DNA of 64,000 nt from Parafrankia irregularis (GCF_001536285.1 NZ_FAOZ01000032.1:42159-106158), one strand, 5' to 3'. Counted from the first letter of the stretch, positions 31,263 through 40,166 are shown. Made by a program: numbers and translations. Notes: generated from the letters alone by a model not told the origin.

Positions 31263-32822
31263 TCATTTGCCGCCGGTCGACTCGGGAGCCGCCGGGAGCG
31301 TGACGTCCTTCGCGGTTGCGGTCAGTGACAGCCCGTCCGCCCCCGTCGATGCCTGGACGATGTTCAGGTCGAACGGCAGCCCCGCGATCGGGATGGGTAT
31401 CGAATCAATGGAGACGCCGCCCGGCAGCGGGATCTCGAACCCAAGCACCTTGATCTCGGACGGAATGAGGGTGAGCTTGTTCTCGTCGACCTGGAAGGTG
31501 GTCACACCGCCGACCTGCTGGCCCGCGACACTCGCCGAGATCTCCACCTTCTTGCCACCGTCGACCGGCGTGACCTTGGTGGGTGGATCCTGCTTCGCCA
31601 GGTACGTGTTCAGGTCGTCATAACTGATCCGGACCGTCGCCCGGACATCGTCCACCGGGACCTCTCCGATGTTGTCCGAGATCGCGTCCTTGAAGGGGAC
31701 ATGAAGACCCTTCAGATTCGCGTTGACGGATGATATCCGCGGACCGGGCGTCGGAATTCCGTCGATCGTCACACCGATGTTGGTGAACTTGCCGAACAGC
31801 ACCTGGGTGAGGAACGGGAACCCGCCGATCGAGACCTTCCGCACCGTCGGCTGGGTGTCACCCGGCTCCAGGCTCGCCGCGACGCTTTCGGCGATCTGCT
31901 TTTCCATCTGGTCCTTGGCGATCGCGACCGCCACCCGGTCCGCCACGACGAAGAGCACCAGCAGGACCACGACGACGAGCGTGAGAACGCGGCCACGACG
32001 CCGTTTGCGACGGGCGGGCGGCCCGGCCGCCGCACCGTCGCCCTGGCCACCTCTTCCCGGGTCGCCACCGGAACCTCCACCCGGCCCCCCGGGCGGCTGC
32101 TCGGCGCTCAGGCCCCCGGCCAGCACGTCGGCCTCCGCGGGACCACGACCCGCCTCACCGAACCCACCGCCGCCGGGAACCGGCCGGACATGGCCGCCGC
32201 TGTCGGTGTAGCTACCGCCGGTGTGCGCGGGCCGGTCGTAACCGGGCCCCGGGCGCTCGAACGACGTCGTGGCCCGGTCGGGAGCCGGCGTCGGCGCCGA
32301 CCAGTCGTAGCCCGGACCCGGCTGGCTCTGACCCGGAGCGGGCTGGTTGTACCCCGGGGCGGGCCGGCGGTCATAGCCGAGACCCGGCGGAGCGAGGCCA
32401 GGCTGGGCATGCGGCCCGGACTGCTCGGGGGCCGCCGGCCGGCCACCGGCGGCCCGCGGGACACTCCCCCGCCTGACCACCGTGGTCGCGTCGCCGGGCA
32501 CCGCGTCGCCGAGCACCGCGTCCCCGAGCACCGCGTCGCCGAGCACCTGGGTCGCGCCGCCGGCCGGGTCGTCCTGATCGCCCTCGTCCGCGGGGCGCAC
32601 CGGGCGGCCGGGGCGGAACGCGTCCGCGGGCGGCGGCGGGCCCGCGGGCCGGAAGGAGGCGGCGGGCGGCGGGGGCGCCGAGGGAGCACCGGGCCGCGCC
32701 CGACGCTGCACGTCCTGGGTCGGCCGGGTTCCGTGCTCGCTCCCGGCGGGCCCGCCGGGAGGCATGACATGGGTGACGTCCGCAGGGTCCTGCGCGTCGT
32801 CGTCGCCGCGGCCGTGGTTCAC
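31263..32822 (-). CDS. DUF2993 (LmeA-like) membrane-anchored lipid-binding protein
   Basis: A 519-aa protein. GTG 32822 (GGGAG 8 bases upstream) is preferred over ATG 32864. The first ~255 residues are a cytoplasmic, disordered Pro/Gly/Tyr/Gln-rich tail with repeats such as 'GPGYDRPA', 'PGYNQPAPGQ' and 'GDAVLGDAVLGDA'. After a basic patch (RRKRRRGR) comes one membrane helix ('VLTLVVVVLLVLFVVADRV'), then the exported DUF2993 domain ('QIAESVAASLEPGDTQPTVR', 'KVSIGGFPFLTQVLFGKFTN'), the tubular phospholipid-binding fold of LmeA, implicated in envelope lipoglycan maturation in mycobacteria. The long tail is unusual for the family. Confidence 0.83.
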   Translation of the reverse strand: MNHGRGDDDAQDPADVTHVMPPGGPAGSEHGTRPTQDVQRRARPGAPSAPPPPAASFRPAGPPPPADAFRPGRPVRPADEGDQDDPAGGATQVLGDAVLGDAVLGDAVPGDATTVVRRGSVPRAAGGRPAAPEQSGPHAQPGLAPPGLGYDRRPAPGYNQPAPGQSQPGPGYDWSAPTPAPDRATTSFERPGPGYDRPAHTGGSYTDSGGHVRPVPGGGGFGEAGRGPAEADVLAGGLSAEQPPGGPGGGSGGDPGRGGQGDGAAAGPPARRKRRRGRVLTLVVVVLLVLFVVADRVAVAIAKDQMEKQIAESVAASLEPGDTQPTVRKVSIGGFPFLTQVLFGKFTNIGVTIDGIPTPGPRISSVNANLKGLHVPFKDAISDNIGEVPVDDVRATVRISYDDLNTYLAKQDPPTKVTPVDGGKKVEISASVAGQQVGGVTTFQVDENKLTLIPSEIKVLGFEIPLPGGVSIDSIPIPIAGLPFDLNIVQASTGADGLSLTATAKDVTLPAAPESTGGK

Positions 32823-33180
32823 CGGAACATCTCCCGCTCCGCGCCGCACCGGGCCCCCCGGCATGGCGCCGCCGTGTCACAGTCGGTCATGTCGAAGAGC
32901 GTCCGACCCGCCAACCGGCGTCCAATCCGTCGGCCCATCAAAGGATGGTCGCACGTGGAAGGGGCGGACAGTGAAGTCGGGTGCGATCATCTGTGTCTCG
33001 CCCGTGTCGGATTTCCGACCCGCCGGCACACCAGTCACGCACCGTCCCGAGACTTTGTGACAAGCCGCCCAATCCGCTGACAGCGGGTGATGGGCAGAGC
33101 GGGCGGAGTGGCGCGGGCAGCGTCGAGGCAGGGCAGCGTTGAGGCAGGGCAGCGTCGAGACAGGGCAGCTTGGGGCGGGC
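32823..33180. other. Intergenic region with 16-bp tandem repeat
   Basis: No gene. Positions 33115-33171 hold about 3.5 copies of the 16-bp unit GGGCAGCGTCGAGGCA, ending 9 bases from the stop codon of the SDR gene (33181). The A/T-richer part near 32870-33060 is the likely DUF2993 promoter. Confidence 0.6.
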
Positions 33181-33984
33181 TCAGACCTCGAGGGGCAGCT
33201 GGGTGTTGGCTCGCCGCCGCCGCGCCGCCGGCGCGAGCCGGAACGCGGTGCCCCCAGGCGCGGCGAACGCGTCGAAGAAATGATCCGCGACGGCGTCGGG
33301 CAGCAGCGGTCCGGCGGGCCCGACCCGGCCGTCGATGACGACGGTGCGCAGACGGATGCCCTGTGCCGCGAGCAGCGGCGCCATCGACTCGCCCATCGCC
33401 GCGACGCCTGCCTTGCCGACCGCGAGCGCGAACCGGCCCGCCGCCGGCTCGCTGCGCGGGCCCGCGACCGTGAGCATGATGGTCGCTCCCGGCCGGTCCG
33501 CCATCAGCGGCGCGGCGATCTGCACGGACATCAGCGCCCCGGTCACGTTCACCGCGAGTGTCTGGTTCATGGAGTCGGCCCGCACCGAGAAGGCCGTCCC
33601 CCGGATACTCAGCTTCGCGTTGTAGACGAGGACGTTGAGGCCACCGATCTCCGCCGCGAGCCGGCTGACCGCCACCGAGAACGCACGTTGGTCGGTGACG
33701 TCGGCGACGGCGCCGGCGATCGGATGCCCCGCTTCGCCCAGTTCGGCGCTCACCCGGGAGATGGTGTCGGACGAACGTGAGATCACCCCGAGCGCGAAGC
33801 CCTCACCGGCGAACCTGCGCAGCAGCGCCGTTCCGAACGCGGCACCCGGGCCGACGACGACCAGCCCTCGGGTCGCCCCGGCGCCTGTCGCCGCCCCGGT
33901 CCCGGTCGCGGCCTCGGCAGCGCCTACCGCAGTCCCGGTCGCGCTGCCGTCCGCGGCATCCATCGTGACCGCGCCGTTGTCCAT
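33181..33984 (-). CDS. Atypical short-chain dehydrogenase/reductase
   Basis: A 267-aa Rossmann-fold protein of the SDR type. After a ~38-residue low-complexity Ala/Gly/Thr leader come the nucleotide-binding glycines in 'LVVVGPGAAFGTALLRRF', 'ALGVISRSSD' (dinucleotide specificity loop), 'AVADVTDQ' and 'LNVLVYNAKLS' (in place of NNAG). At the active site the usual Tyr-x-x-x-Lys reads Leu-Ala-Val-Gly-Lys ('FALAVGKAGVAAMGESMAPL'), so the catalytic tyrosine is missing. It may therefore be a non-catalytic or mechanistically different SDR. 46 bases downstream of a small membrane protein gene on the same strand. Confidence 0.78.
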   Translation of the reverse strand: MDNGAVTMDAADGSATGTAVGAAEAATGTGAATGAGATRGLVVVGPGAAFGTALLRRFAGEGFALGVISRSSDTISRVSAELGEAGHPIAGAVADVTDQRAFSVAVSRLAAEIGGLNVLVYNAKLSIRGTAFSVRADSMNQTLAVNVTGALMSVQIAAPLMADRPGATIMLTVAGPRSEPAAGRFALAVGKAGVAAMGESMAPLLAAQGIRLRTVVIDGRVGPAGPLLPDAVADHFFDAFAAPGGTAFRLAPAARRRRANTQLPLEV

Positions 33985-34030
33985 GCAGCCATCCTGACGG
34001 GCGCCGACGGGGGCCGTGGCGCGATGTCCC

Positions 34031-34438
34031 TCATTCGCCCGGTCGGGGCCCCGATCCGGTGCTCACGCGGTCCCTCCGGCCTGCGTCCTCGACGCGACCG
34101 GCACGGCGGGCACGGGTCCTGGAGCGGCTTCGGCCGACCGTGCGACGCCCGGCGCGCAGCCCCTGGGTGAGCAGCCGGCGGCGCCGCGGCACCCGGCCGC
34201 GACCATCGCCGCCCCTGCGCTCGACCGGCCGGGCGCCGGCCGCGGAGCGGCCACGTCTGCCGCGGGCGGTGGTCGCGGCGGTGGCGGTGGCCGCCTCCGC
34301 GGCCGCCTGCCGGGCCGCCGCGTTCCTGGCTCGGGTGGGTGCGGCCTTGCGGTAGGCGATCAGGAGCGCGGTCAGCACCAGGCCGACCACCATGGAGATC
34401 AGCAGCAGCGCCACAATGACGGCGGCGAATGTCCTCAC
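34031..34438 (-). CDS. Small membrane protein with basic tail
   Basis: A 135-aa frame from GTG 34438. It begins 'MRTFAAVIVALLLISMVVGL' and continues hydrophobic to about residue 28, one convincing membrane helix, followed by an Ala-rich then strongly Arg-rich cytoplasmic tail. The ribosome binding site is weak. The tail has low-complexity codon use and its length is uncertain. No family recognised; 46 bases upstream of the SDR gene and possibly cotranscribed. It could be partly or wholly spurious. Confidence 0.5.
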   Translation of the reverse strand: MRTFAAVIVALLLISMVVGLVLTALLIAYRKAAPTRARNAAARQAAAEAATATAATTARGRRGRSAAGARPVERRGGDGRGRVPRRRRLLTQGLRAGRRTVGRSRSRTRARRAGRVEDAGRRDRVSTGSGPRPGE

Positions 34439-34515
34439 CCGGCCTATGTACCCCTGGTACCAGGTACGTCACTCCCGGCGGCGAAGGTCGGCACCGAGGA
34501 GTGAACGGCACCCAG

Positions 34516-34560
34516 GGCGCTACTCGGCCTGCGGCGCGGCGCTACTCGGCCTGCGGCGGA
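34516..34560. repeat. 22-bp direct repeat containing the stop codon of the AGPS-like gene
   Basis: Two near-identical copies of GCGCTACTCGGCCTGCGGCG with a 22-base period. The CTA at 34542-34544 is the TAG stop of the minus-strand gene; the other copy repeats CTA at 34520. Confidence 0.8.
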
Positions 34561-36251
34561 AGCAGAATGCCCGGGTTGAGGATGCCGGCCGGGTCCAGCG
34601 CGGCCTTCACCGCGCGCAGCACCGTGACGCCCACGTCCCCGATCTCGGCCCGCACCCAGGGCCGGTGCTCCGTCCCGACCGCGTGGTGATGGGTGATCGT
34701 CCCGCCGTTCGCCATGATCGCGTCTCCGGCGGCCTGCTTCGCCCGGCTCCAGCGGGAGATCGGGTCGGGTCCCTGGGCGCAGACGATCGTGAAGTACAGC
34801 GATGCTCCAGCCGGGTAGACGTGCGAGACATGGCACAGCACGACGGCCGGTGACCCGTCGGACTCGATGGCGTCGGTCACCGCCCGGCCGACGGCCGCGT
34901 ACAGGCGCGCCACGTCCCGCCAGTAGGCCGCGGTCTCCAACGTCTCGGCGAGGATGCCCTCGTCGAGCAGCGCGTCGCGCAGGTAGGGCGCGTGGAATCG
35001 GCCGGCGAGCCAGTCCTGCCCTACTCCCTCGCCCAGCGGCAGGCCACCCGCGGCGGTGATCACCGTCCCGACGGCGGTGGCTCGCTCGGTCACGTCCGCG
35101 TCGCCCCCCTCGTAGCCGGTCAGCAGGTAGCAGCCGGCGATCACGGGCAGCGAGGTGGGGGTCACCGCCGACGTCGCCGGGACGGTCACGTCCGTCCCGG
35201 CGGTGACGGCGTTGGCCAGGCCGGCGGCGGTCTCCACCTCGTCGGAGAGCCGGCAGACCGTGGGCAGCAGGTCCCGTTGGGCCAGCTCGCGCAGCAGATC
35301 CAGCCCGGCGGCCAGGTTCGCCACCCGCCAGCCCTCGAACCGGCGGCGCCGCGGCAGTGGCCGCACCCGGACCCTGACCTCGGTGATCACCCCGAAGGCC
35401 CCTTCGGAGCCCAGCGCGAGCTGGCGCAGATCGGGCCCGGCGGCCGAGGCGGGCACCCGCCCCGGCTCCCAGGTGCCCACCGGGGTCGCCACCCGAAGAC
35501 CGGTGACGAGCTGGTCGAACCGGCCGTAGCCGGCCGAGGCCTGGCCGCTGGAGCGGGTCGCGGCGAAGCCGCCGATCGTGGCGTACTCCCAGGACTGGGG
35601 GACATGCCCGAGGGTGAGCCCGTGCTCGGCCAGCAGCGCCTCCGCGGCCGGCCCGCGCAGCCCCGCGCCCAGTACCGCCGTGCCCGACACGGGATCGACC
35701 TCGCGCACGCTGTCGAGACGGCGCAGGTCAAGAGCCACGACACCGATGTGGGCATCCGCCGGTACATCGGCCGGCGACGTCCCGGTCGGTGTGCTCGGCA
35801 CCAGCCCGCCGACGACGGACGTCCCACCGCCGAACGGGACGACGATCACCCGGTGGTGGGAGCAGATCCGCAGCACGGCCAGGACCTGGGCGTGATCGGC
35901 GGGGACGACCACGACATCCGGCGCGTCCGAGGCGTCGCCGGCGCGTAGCCGCAGCAGGTCGACGGTGGAGCGCCCCCGGCAGTGGCGCACCCGTGCCTCG
36001 CGGTCCTCCAGCACATGGTCGGCGCCCACGACGGCACGCAGTTCGATCAGCACCTCGACCGGGAGCCGCGCCGGGGCGAGGATGACGTCCGCGAGGTCCA
36101 CCGGCGGGCTCGGGCGTGCCGCGATGCCGAGTGCGGCGAGCAGATCGCGGACGGCGGCGGGCAGTGGATGGTGTGCCTCGGCCGCCCCCCAGCCCCACCA
36201 GACCGGATCGCCGCCCGGCGCGTCGCTGTGCTCCCCCGACTCGGACGTCAT
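34542..36251 (-). CDS. FAD-binding oxidase, alkyldihydroxyacetonephosphate-synthase-like
   Basis: A 569-aa flavoprotein of the VAO/PCMH family. ATG 36251 follows GGGAG. The FAD domain (about 90-270) shows 'HHRVIVVPFGGGTSVVGGLV', 'WEYATIGGFAATRSSGQASA' and 'GSEGAFGVITEVRVRVRPLP'. The C-terminal domain has 'GTITHHHAVGTEHRPWVRAE', matching the His-His-His motif of alkylglycerone-phosphate (ether-lipid) synthases, and ends 'AALDPAGILNPGILL'. In M. tuberculosis Rv2251 is a similar flavoprotein divergent from a TetR gene and glpD1 (Rv2250c, Rv2249c); the same arrangement is seen here. A role in glycerol-ether or glycerolipid oxidation is an inference. A 22-bp repeat duplicates the stop-codon region. 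Confidence 0.88.
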   Translation of the reverse strand: MTSESGEHSDAPGGDPVWWGWGAAEAHHPLPAAVRDLLAALGIAARPSPPVDLADVILAPARLPVEVLIELRAVVGADHVLEDREARVRHCRGRSTVDLLRLRAGDASDAPDVVVVPADHAQVLAVLRICSHHRVIVVPFGGGTSVVGGLVPSTPTGTSPADVPADAHIGVVALDLRRLDSVREVDPVSGTAVLGAGLRGPAAEALLAEHGLTLGHVPQSWEYATIGGFAATRSSGQASAGYGRFDQLVTGLRVATPVGTWEPGRVPASAAGPDLRQLALGSEGAFGVITEVRVRVRPLPRRRRFEGWRVANLAAGLDLLRELAQRDLLPTVCRLSDEVETAAGLANAVTAGTDVTVPATSAVTPTSLPVIAGCYLLTGYEGGDADVTERATAVGTVITAAGGLPLGEGVGQDWLAGRFHAPYLRDALLDEGILAETLETAAYWRDVARLYAAVGRAVTDAIESDGSPAVVLCHVSHVYPAGASLYFTIVCAQGPDPISRWSRAKQAAGDAIMANGGTITHHHAVGTEHRPWVRAEIGDVGVTVLRAVKAALDPAGILNPGILLPPQAE

Positions 36252-36310
36252 CTGCGCTCCCGTGCCCGCTCGTCCGCTCTGCCTGGATCGAGACGGCGCC
36301 GTCGATACAC

Positions 36311-36337
36311 TGTGACACCTGACGGCACAGTGTCACA
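36311..36337. promoter_or_regulatory. Candidate TetR operator between the AGPS-like gene and tetR
   Basis: TGTGACAC (36311-36318) and GTGTCACA (36330-36337) form a perfect 8-bp inverted repeat with an 11-base spacer. It is centred between the divergent starts at 36251 and 36404, where a TetR protein encoded next door could repress both transcripts. Confidence 0.6.
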
Positions 36338-36403
36338 TACGATCGCTTCGGGAGCACCCTCAACACGGCGGACCGGCACAGCGGCGGGGGAGGAGCAGGA
36401 CCG

Positions 36404-37144
36404 ATGGATGGACCGACCCACCCACCCCCCGGCACCGCCGCACCTGCCGCCGCCCAGCGCCCCGCGACGTCAGCCGTTCCCGACGATGTCGTCCTCGACG
36501 CCGCGGCGGCGTTGTTGATGACCATCGGGGTGCGCCGGACTACCCTCGCCGAGGTCGCCCGGCAGGCCGGCGTCAGCCGGATGACGCTCTACCGCCGCTG
36601 GCCCGACCTGCGCTCGCTGGTCCGTGACGTGATGACCCGTGAATGGGCTCGGATCGTGGTGCCGGGGGCGATGGCAGCCGGCGACGGCACGGCCGGCACC
36701 GATCCGGCCGCGACGCGCGCCGAGCTGGTGCGTTCCCTGGTCGCGACCGCGCAGGCCTTCCAGTCCAATCCGCTGTTCCTGCGGATCTGTGCCACGGACG
36801 GCGAACTGCTGGCGCCCTACATCCTGGAACGGCTGGGCACGACCCAGCTGCTCGTGCTCGACCTGCTCCGTGAGCGCCTCGCCGCGGCGCGGGCGGTCGG
36901 CGCCGTGCGGGCCGGTGACCCGGCGGCCCAGGCGCGGATGGTGCTGTTGGCGACGCAGTCGTACGTTCTCTCCGCGGGCGCGCTGGGCGACGAGGTGGCC
37001 AGGGAGGCCCTGGCGCACGAGCTGTACCTGATGTTGGACGGATATCTGTCACCACCGGAAGGTCCTCCTCCGGTCGTCGAGAGCCCCCCGCCAGGCGGGA
37101 GCCGGCCGGCCGAGCATCGCGAGCACCCTGGAGCGCAGAAATGA
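36404..37144 (+). CDS. TetR-family transcriptional regulator
   Basis: A 246-aa regulator from ATG 36404 with a strong GGAGGAGCAGG site. After a ~25-residue Pro-rich leader, the N-terminal helix-turn-helix (about 45-70) reads 'RRTTLAEVARQAGVSRMTLY', then 'RRWPDLRSLVRDVM'. The C-terminal ligand domain is helical, with a ~35-residue Pro-rich tail. The stop overlaps the start of glpD (ATGA at 37141), so the two are translationally coupled. The family and position predict control of glpD and the divergent flavoprotein through the palindrome at 36311, released by an acyl or glycerolipid ligand. Confidence 0.9.
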   Translation: MDGPTHPPPGTAAPAAAQRPATSAVPDDVVLDAAAALLMTIGVRRTTLAEVARQAGVSRMTLYRRWPDLRSLVRDVMTREWARIVVPGAMAAGDGTAGTDPAATRAELVRSLVATAQAFQSNPLFLRICATDGELLAPYILERLGTTQLLVLDLLRERLAAARAVGAVRAGDPAAQARMVLLATQSYVLSAGALGDEVAREALAHELYLMLDGYLSPPEGPPPVVESPPPGGSRPAEHREHPGAQK

Positions 37145-38787
37145 CCGGTCTTCTCGAACGCGCGTCGCTGACCGCCGAGCGCCGCACCCGCGAGCTGGCC
37201 GAGCTGGCGGGCGGTGAGGTCGTCGACCTCCTCGTCGTCGGCGGCGGCGTGACCGGCGTCGGGGTGGCGCTCGACGCGGCTTCGCGGGGGCTGTCCGTCG
37301 CCCTGGTCGAGGCCCGTGATCTCGCTTTCGGCACGAGCCGGTGGAGCTCGAAGCTGGTGCACGGCGGGCTGCGCTATCTCGCCTCCGGCGACCTGCGGCT
37401 GGCACGGGAGAGCGCGGCCGAGCGCGAGATCCTCATGCGCCGCACCGCGCCGCACCTGGTGCATCCGCTGCCGATCGTGCTGCCGCTCACCCCGGACGTC
37501 CCGGCCACCTCGGCGCTGGTCACCCGCGCGGGCCTGGGCTTCGGCGATCTGCTGCGCCGCGGCGTCCGGACGCCGAGCACGGTGCTTCCGCCGCCGCGGC
37601 GGCTGTCCGCGGTCGAGACGCTGGGCATGGTCCCCGGCCTGCGCGAGGCGGGGCTTCGCGGTGGGCTTCTCTACTGGGACGGGCAGCTCGTCGACGACGC
37701 CCGGCTGGTCGTCACGATCGCCCGGACGGCGGCGGCGTTCGGCGCCCGGATCCTCACCCGGGTCCGGGTCCTCACGGTGCGGGACGACGCGGGCACGGGC
37801 CCGGACACAGACAGGGGAACGGGCACCAGGACGGCAACGGGAGCGGGCGTGCGCTCCGGCGGTGGTCTCGGGCCCGCCCCGATCGCCGTCCAGGCACTCG
37901 ACACCCTCACCGGGCGGCACTGCCGGCTACGGGCCCGTGCCGTGGTGAACGCGACCGGGGTCTGGGCGCCGGGCCTGGCGCCGGAGATCCGGCTGCGGCC
38001 CAGCCGAGGGACCCACCTGGTGCTGCCCGCGGCGGTCTTCGGCGGCACCCCCACCGCGCTGTCGGTGCCGATTCCCGGCGAGCGCAACCGGTACGCGCTG
38101 GTCCTGCCGCAGGGTGACGGCCGGGTGTACGTGGGTCTGACCGACGTGCCGACCGACGAGGTCACCGAGCTGCCCGTGCCGGACCACCAGGAGATCACCC
38201 AGCTGCTGAACGTGGTCTCCGGGGTTCTGGCCACCCCGGTGGATCGTGCCGACCTGCTGGGGGTGTTCGCCGGCCTGCGGCCACTGCTGGACGGACCGGA
38301 CGGGCGCACGGCAGACCTGTCCCGCCGGCACACCGTCCACGTCGGGTCCAACCGAATGATCACCGTCGTCGGCGGCAAGCTGACGACCTACCGGAGGATG
38401 GCCGAGGACGCGGTGGACGCCGCGGTCGCCCAGGCCAGCCTGGACGCCGGCCCCTGTCGGACGGGCCGGCTCCCGCTGGTGGGCGCGGCCTCCCGCCGCA
38501 CGCTCGCCAGCGTGCCGGCCCCACGCCGGCTGGTCGCCCGCTACGGCACCCAGGCGCCGGCCGTGCTGGAACTGGCCCGGCACGACCCGCGGCTGCTCGA
38601 GCCGATCACCGCCGGGGTGGACGTCACCCGCGCCGAGCTGGTCTTCGCCGTACTTCACGAGGGCGCCCTCGACGAGGGTGACCTGCTCGATCGGCGGACC
38701 CGCATCGGGCTCGTGCCCGCCGATCGGGCGGCCGCGCTCGACGCGGCCAGGGACGCCCTGTCCTACCGCGCCGCCCACACCAGCTGA
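37141..38787 (+). CDS. glpD: Glycerol-3-phosphate dehydrogenase, first copy
   Basis: A 548-aa FAD-dependent enzyme oxidising glycerol 3-phosphate to dihydroxyacetone phosphate and feeding electrons to quinone at the membrane. FAD motif 'LLVVGGGVTGVGVALDAASR' (about 30-49), then 'LVEARDLAFGTSRWSSKLVH', 'HGGLRYLASGDLRLARES', 'VYVGLTDVPTDE', 'VFAGLRPLLDG', 'ITVVGGKLTTYRRMAEDAVD'. The C-terminal domain is shorter than in glpD at 41995. A Gly/Thr/Arg repeat (about 219-243) is inserted near the middle. Corresponds in context to M. tuberculosis glpD1 beside its TetR gene. The first residues overlap the tetR stop. Confidence 0.92.
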   Translation: MTGLLERASLTAERRTRELAELAGGEVVDLLVVGGGVTGVGVALDAASRGLSVALVEARDLAFGTSRWSSKLVHGGLRYLASGDLRLARESAAEREILMRRTAPHLVHPLPIVLPLTPDVPATSALVTRAGLGFGDLLRRGVRTPSTVLPPPRRLSAVETLGMVPGLREAGLRGGLLYWDGQLVDDARLVVTIARTAAAFGARILTRVRVLTVRDDAGTGPDTDRGTGTRTATGAGVRSGGGLGPAPIAVQALDTLTGRHCRLRARAVVNATGVWAPGLAPEIRLRPSRGTHLVLPAAVFGGTPTALSVPIPGERNRYALVLPQGDGRVYVGLTDVPTDEVTELPVPDHQEITQLLNVVSGVLATPVDRADLLGVFAGLRPLLDGPDGRTADLSRRHTVHVGSNRMITVVGGKLTTYRRMAEDAVDAAVAQASLDAGPCRTGRLPLVGAASRRTLASVPAPRRLVARYGTQAPAVLELARHDPRLLEPITAGVDVTRAELVFAVLHEGALDEGDLLDRRTRIGLVPADRAAALDAARDALSYRAAHTS

Positions 38788-38915
38788 GCCGCCCGCACCG
38801 CCGCCTGAGCCGCCTGCCGCCGGTCAGGTCACCTGTCCGGGCGGTCAGGCGCGGTCAGCGGTCAGCGGACCGTGGTCGGCGGACCGTGGTCAGACCAGCG
38901 TGGTCAGACCACCGT
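38785..38915. repeat. Stop-codon-associated repeats between convergent glpD and acyl-CoA dehydrogenase
   Basis: TGAGCCGCC, which starts at the glpD stop codon (38785), is repeated 21 bases later (38806). From the other side, GTGGTCAGACCA units recur with a 14-base period; TCA at 38904 is the dehydrogenase stop and TCA at 38890 a copy. GGTCAG occurs several more times between 38822 and 38866. Confidence 0.7.
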
Positions 38916-40142
38916 GTCGACGGTCAGCGCCGCGACGCGCTCAAGGTGCGCCGTCGGGTCGCCGAACGCCCCGTACAGCCGGCGCGCCCGCTTGTAGAAG
39001 AAGTGCGCGTCGTGCTCCCAGGTGTAGCCGATGCCACCGTGGAACTGGATCATCGTGCTGGTCGCGTCGCGCGCCGCCTGGCTCGCCTTCGCCTTCGCCA
39101 CGGCGACCGCCAGCAGCAGGTCGGGCAGCTCCGCGTCGATCGCGTACGCGGCGTACATCACCGCGTGCTCGGCCATCGTCACGGCGACGTGCAGATCCGC
39201 GAGCTGGTGCTTGAGCGCCTGGAACGAGCCGACGGCCCGCCCGAACTGGATCCGTTCCTGGTCGTAGCGCACGGTCCTGGTGAGCGCCTCACGGGCGATC
39301 CCGGCGAGGTCGGCCGCGGTGAGCACCGCGCCGCGGCGGAGGAGATCGTCGAGAACCGCGGTCGACGACCCGGGCAGCCGGCGCGCCCGCACCCCGTCCA
39401 GGGCCAGGGTGGCGAGCCGGGTGGTCCCGTCGTAGCTGGTCAGCGGCGTGACAGTCACCCCCGGTGCTCCCGGGTCAACCAGGTAGAGGCCGACAGCAGA
39501 CCCGACGTCGGCCCCAGCGCCGGTGCCGGATGTGGCGGAGGTGGCCGCCACCCGCCCCGGCTCGGTCGCGGCGACGACGACCAGGCCCGCCACCTCCAGG
39601 TACTCGACCGGCGACGCGGTGCCGGTGAGCAGGCCGGCCTCCGCAACGGCGTCGGCGTCGGCACCGGCACCGGTGCCGGTGCCGGCGGACGGCGCGGACT
39701 CCCCTTCCGGGACGCTGGCCGTCACCGCGACGCCACTGGCGTCATAGGCCCGGCCCGGCCCGCGCAGGGCGACCGTCGCCACCAGCTCGCCGGAGGCGAG
39801 GCGCGGCAGCAGCTCGGCGCGCTGCGCGTCCGAACCGGCCAGTCGGACGGCCTCCGCCGCCAGCACCGTCGGCAGCCACGGTCCGGGCGCGACACCGGCG
39901 CCAAGTGCCCTGGCCACCACCTGGGCGTCGAGGATGCCGAGCCCGAGCCCGTCGAAGCTCTCGGGAACGCAGACGGCGAGCCAGCCCTGCTCCCCGACCG
40001 CCTTCCACAGCTCCGGCGGGTGCCCGTCACCGGCGGCGTCCTCGAAGACCGCCCGGACGGCGGTCAGGCCGAAGCGGTCCGCCAGGAAGTCCCGGACGGT
40101 GTCGCCCAGCGCTCGTTGCTCGTCAGTAAGCGCGAAGAACAC
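38904..40142 (-). CDS. Acyl-CoA dehydrogenase, partner subunit
   Basis: A 412-aa acyl-CoA dehydrogenase starting at GTG 40142 (GAAGGATC upstream). Begins 'FFALTDEQRALGDTVRDFLA' and carries 'RIQFGRAVGSFQALKHQLAD' and 'IQFHGGIGYTWEHDAHFFYK', the features of the partner subunit in actinobacterial FadE pairs. Residues about 155-215 hold a low-complexity stretch (Gly/Thr/Ala/Asp repeats) inside the beta domain. Lies 24 bases downstream of another acyl-CoA dehydrogenase, so they should be cotranscribed and probably form a heteromer. The substrate is not evident. Confidence 0.9.
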   Translation of the reverse strand: MFFALTDEQRALGDTVRDFLADRFGLTAVRAVFEDAAGDGHPPELWKAVGEQGWLAVCVPESFDGLGLGILDAQVVARALGAGVAPGPWLPTVLAAEAVRLAGSDAQRAELLPRLASGELVATVALRGPGRAYDASGVAVTASVPEGESAPSAGTGTGAGADADAVAEAGLLTGTASPVEYLEVAGLVVVAATEPGRVAATSATSGTGAGADVGSAVGLYLVDPGAPGVTVTPLTSYDGTTRLATLALDGVRARRLPGSSTAVLDDLLRRGAVLTAADLAGIAREALTRTVRYDQERIQFGRAVGSFQALKHQLADLHVAVTMAEHAVMYAAYAIDAELPDLLLAVAVAKAKASQAARDATSTMIQFHGGIGYTWEHDAHFFYKRARRLYGAFGDPTAHLERVAALTVDTVV

Positions 40143-40166
40143 TTCAGTGATCCTTCCGGAACGGGC

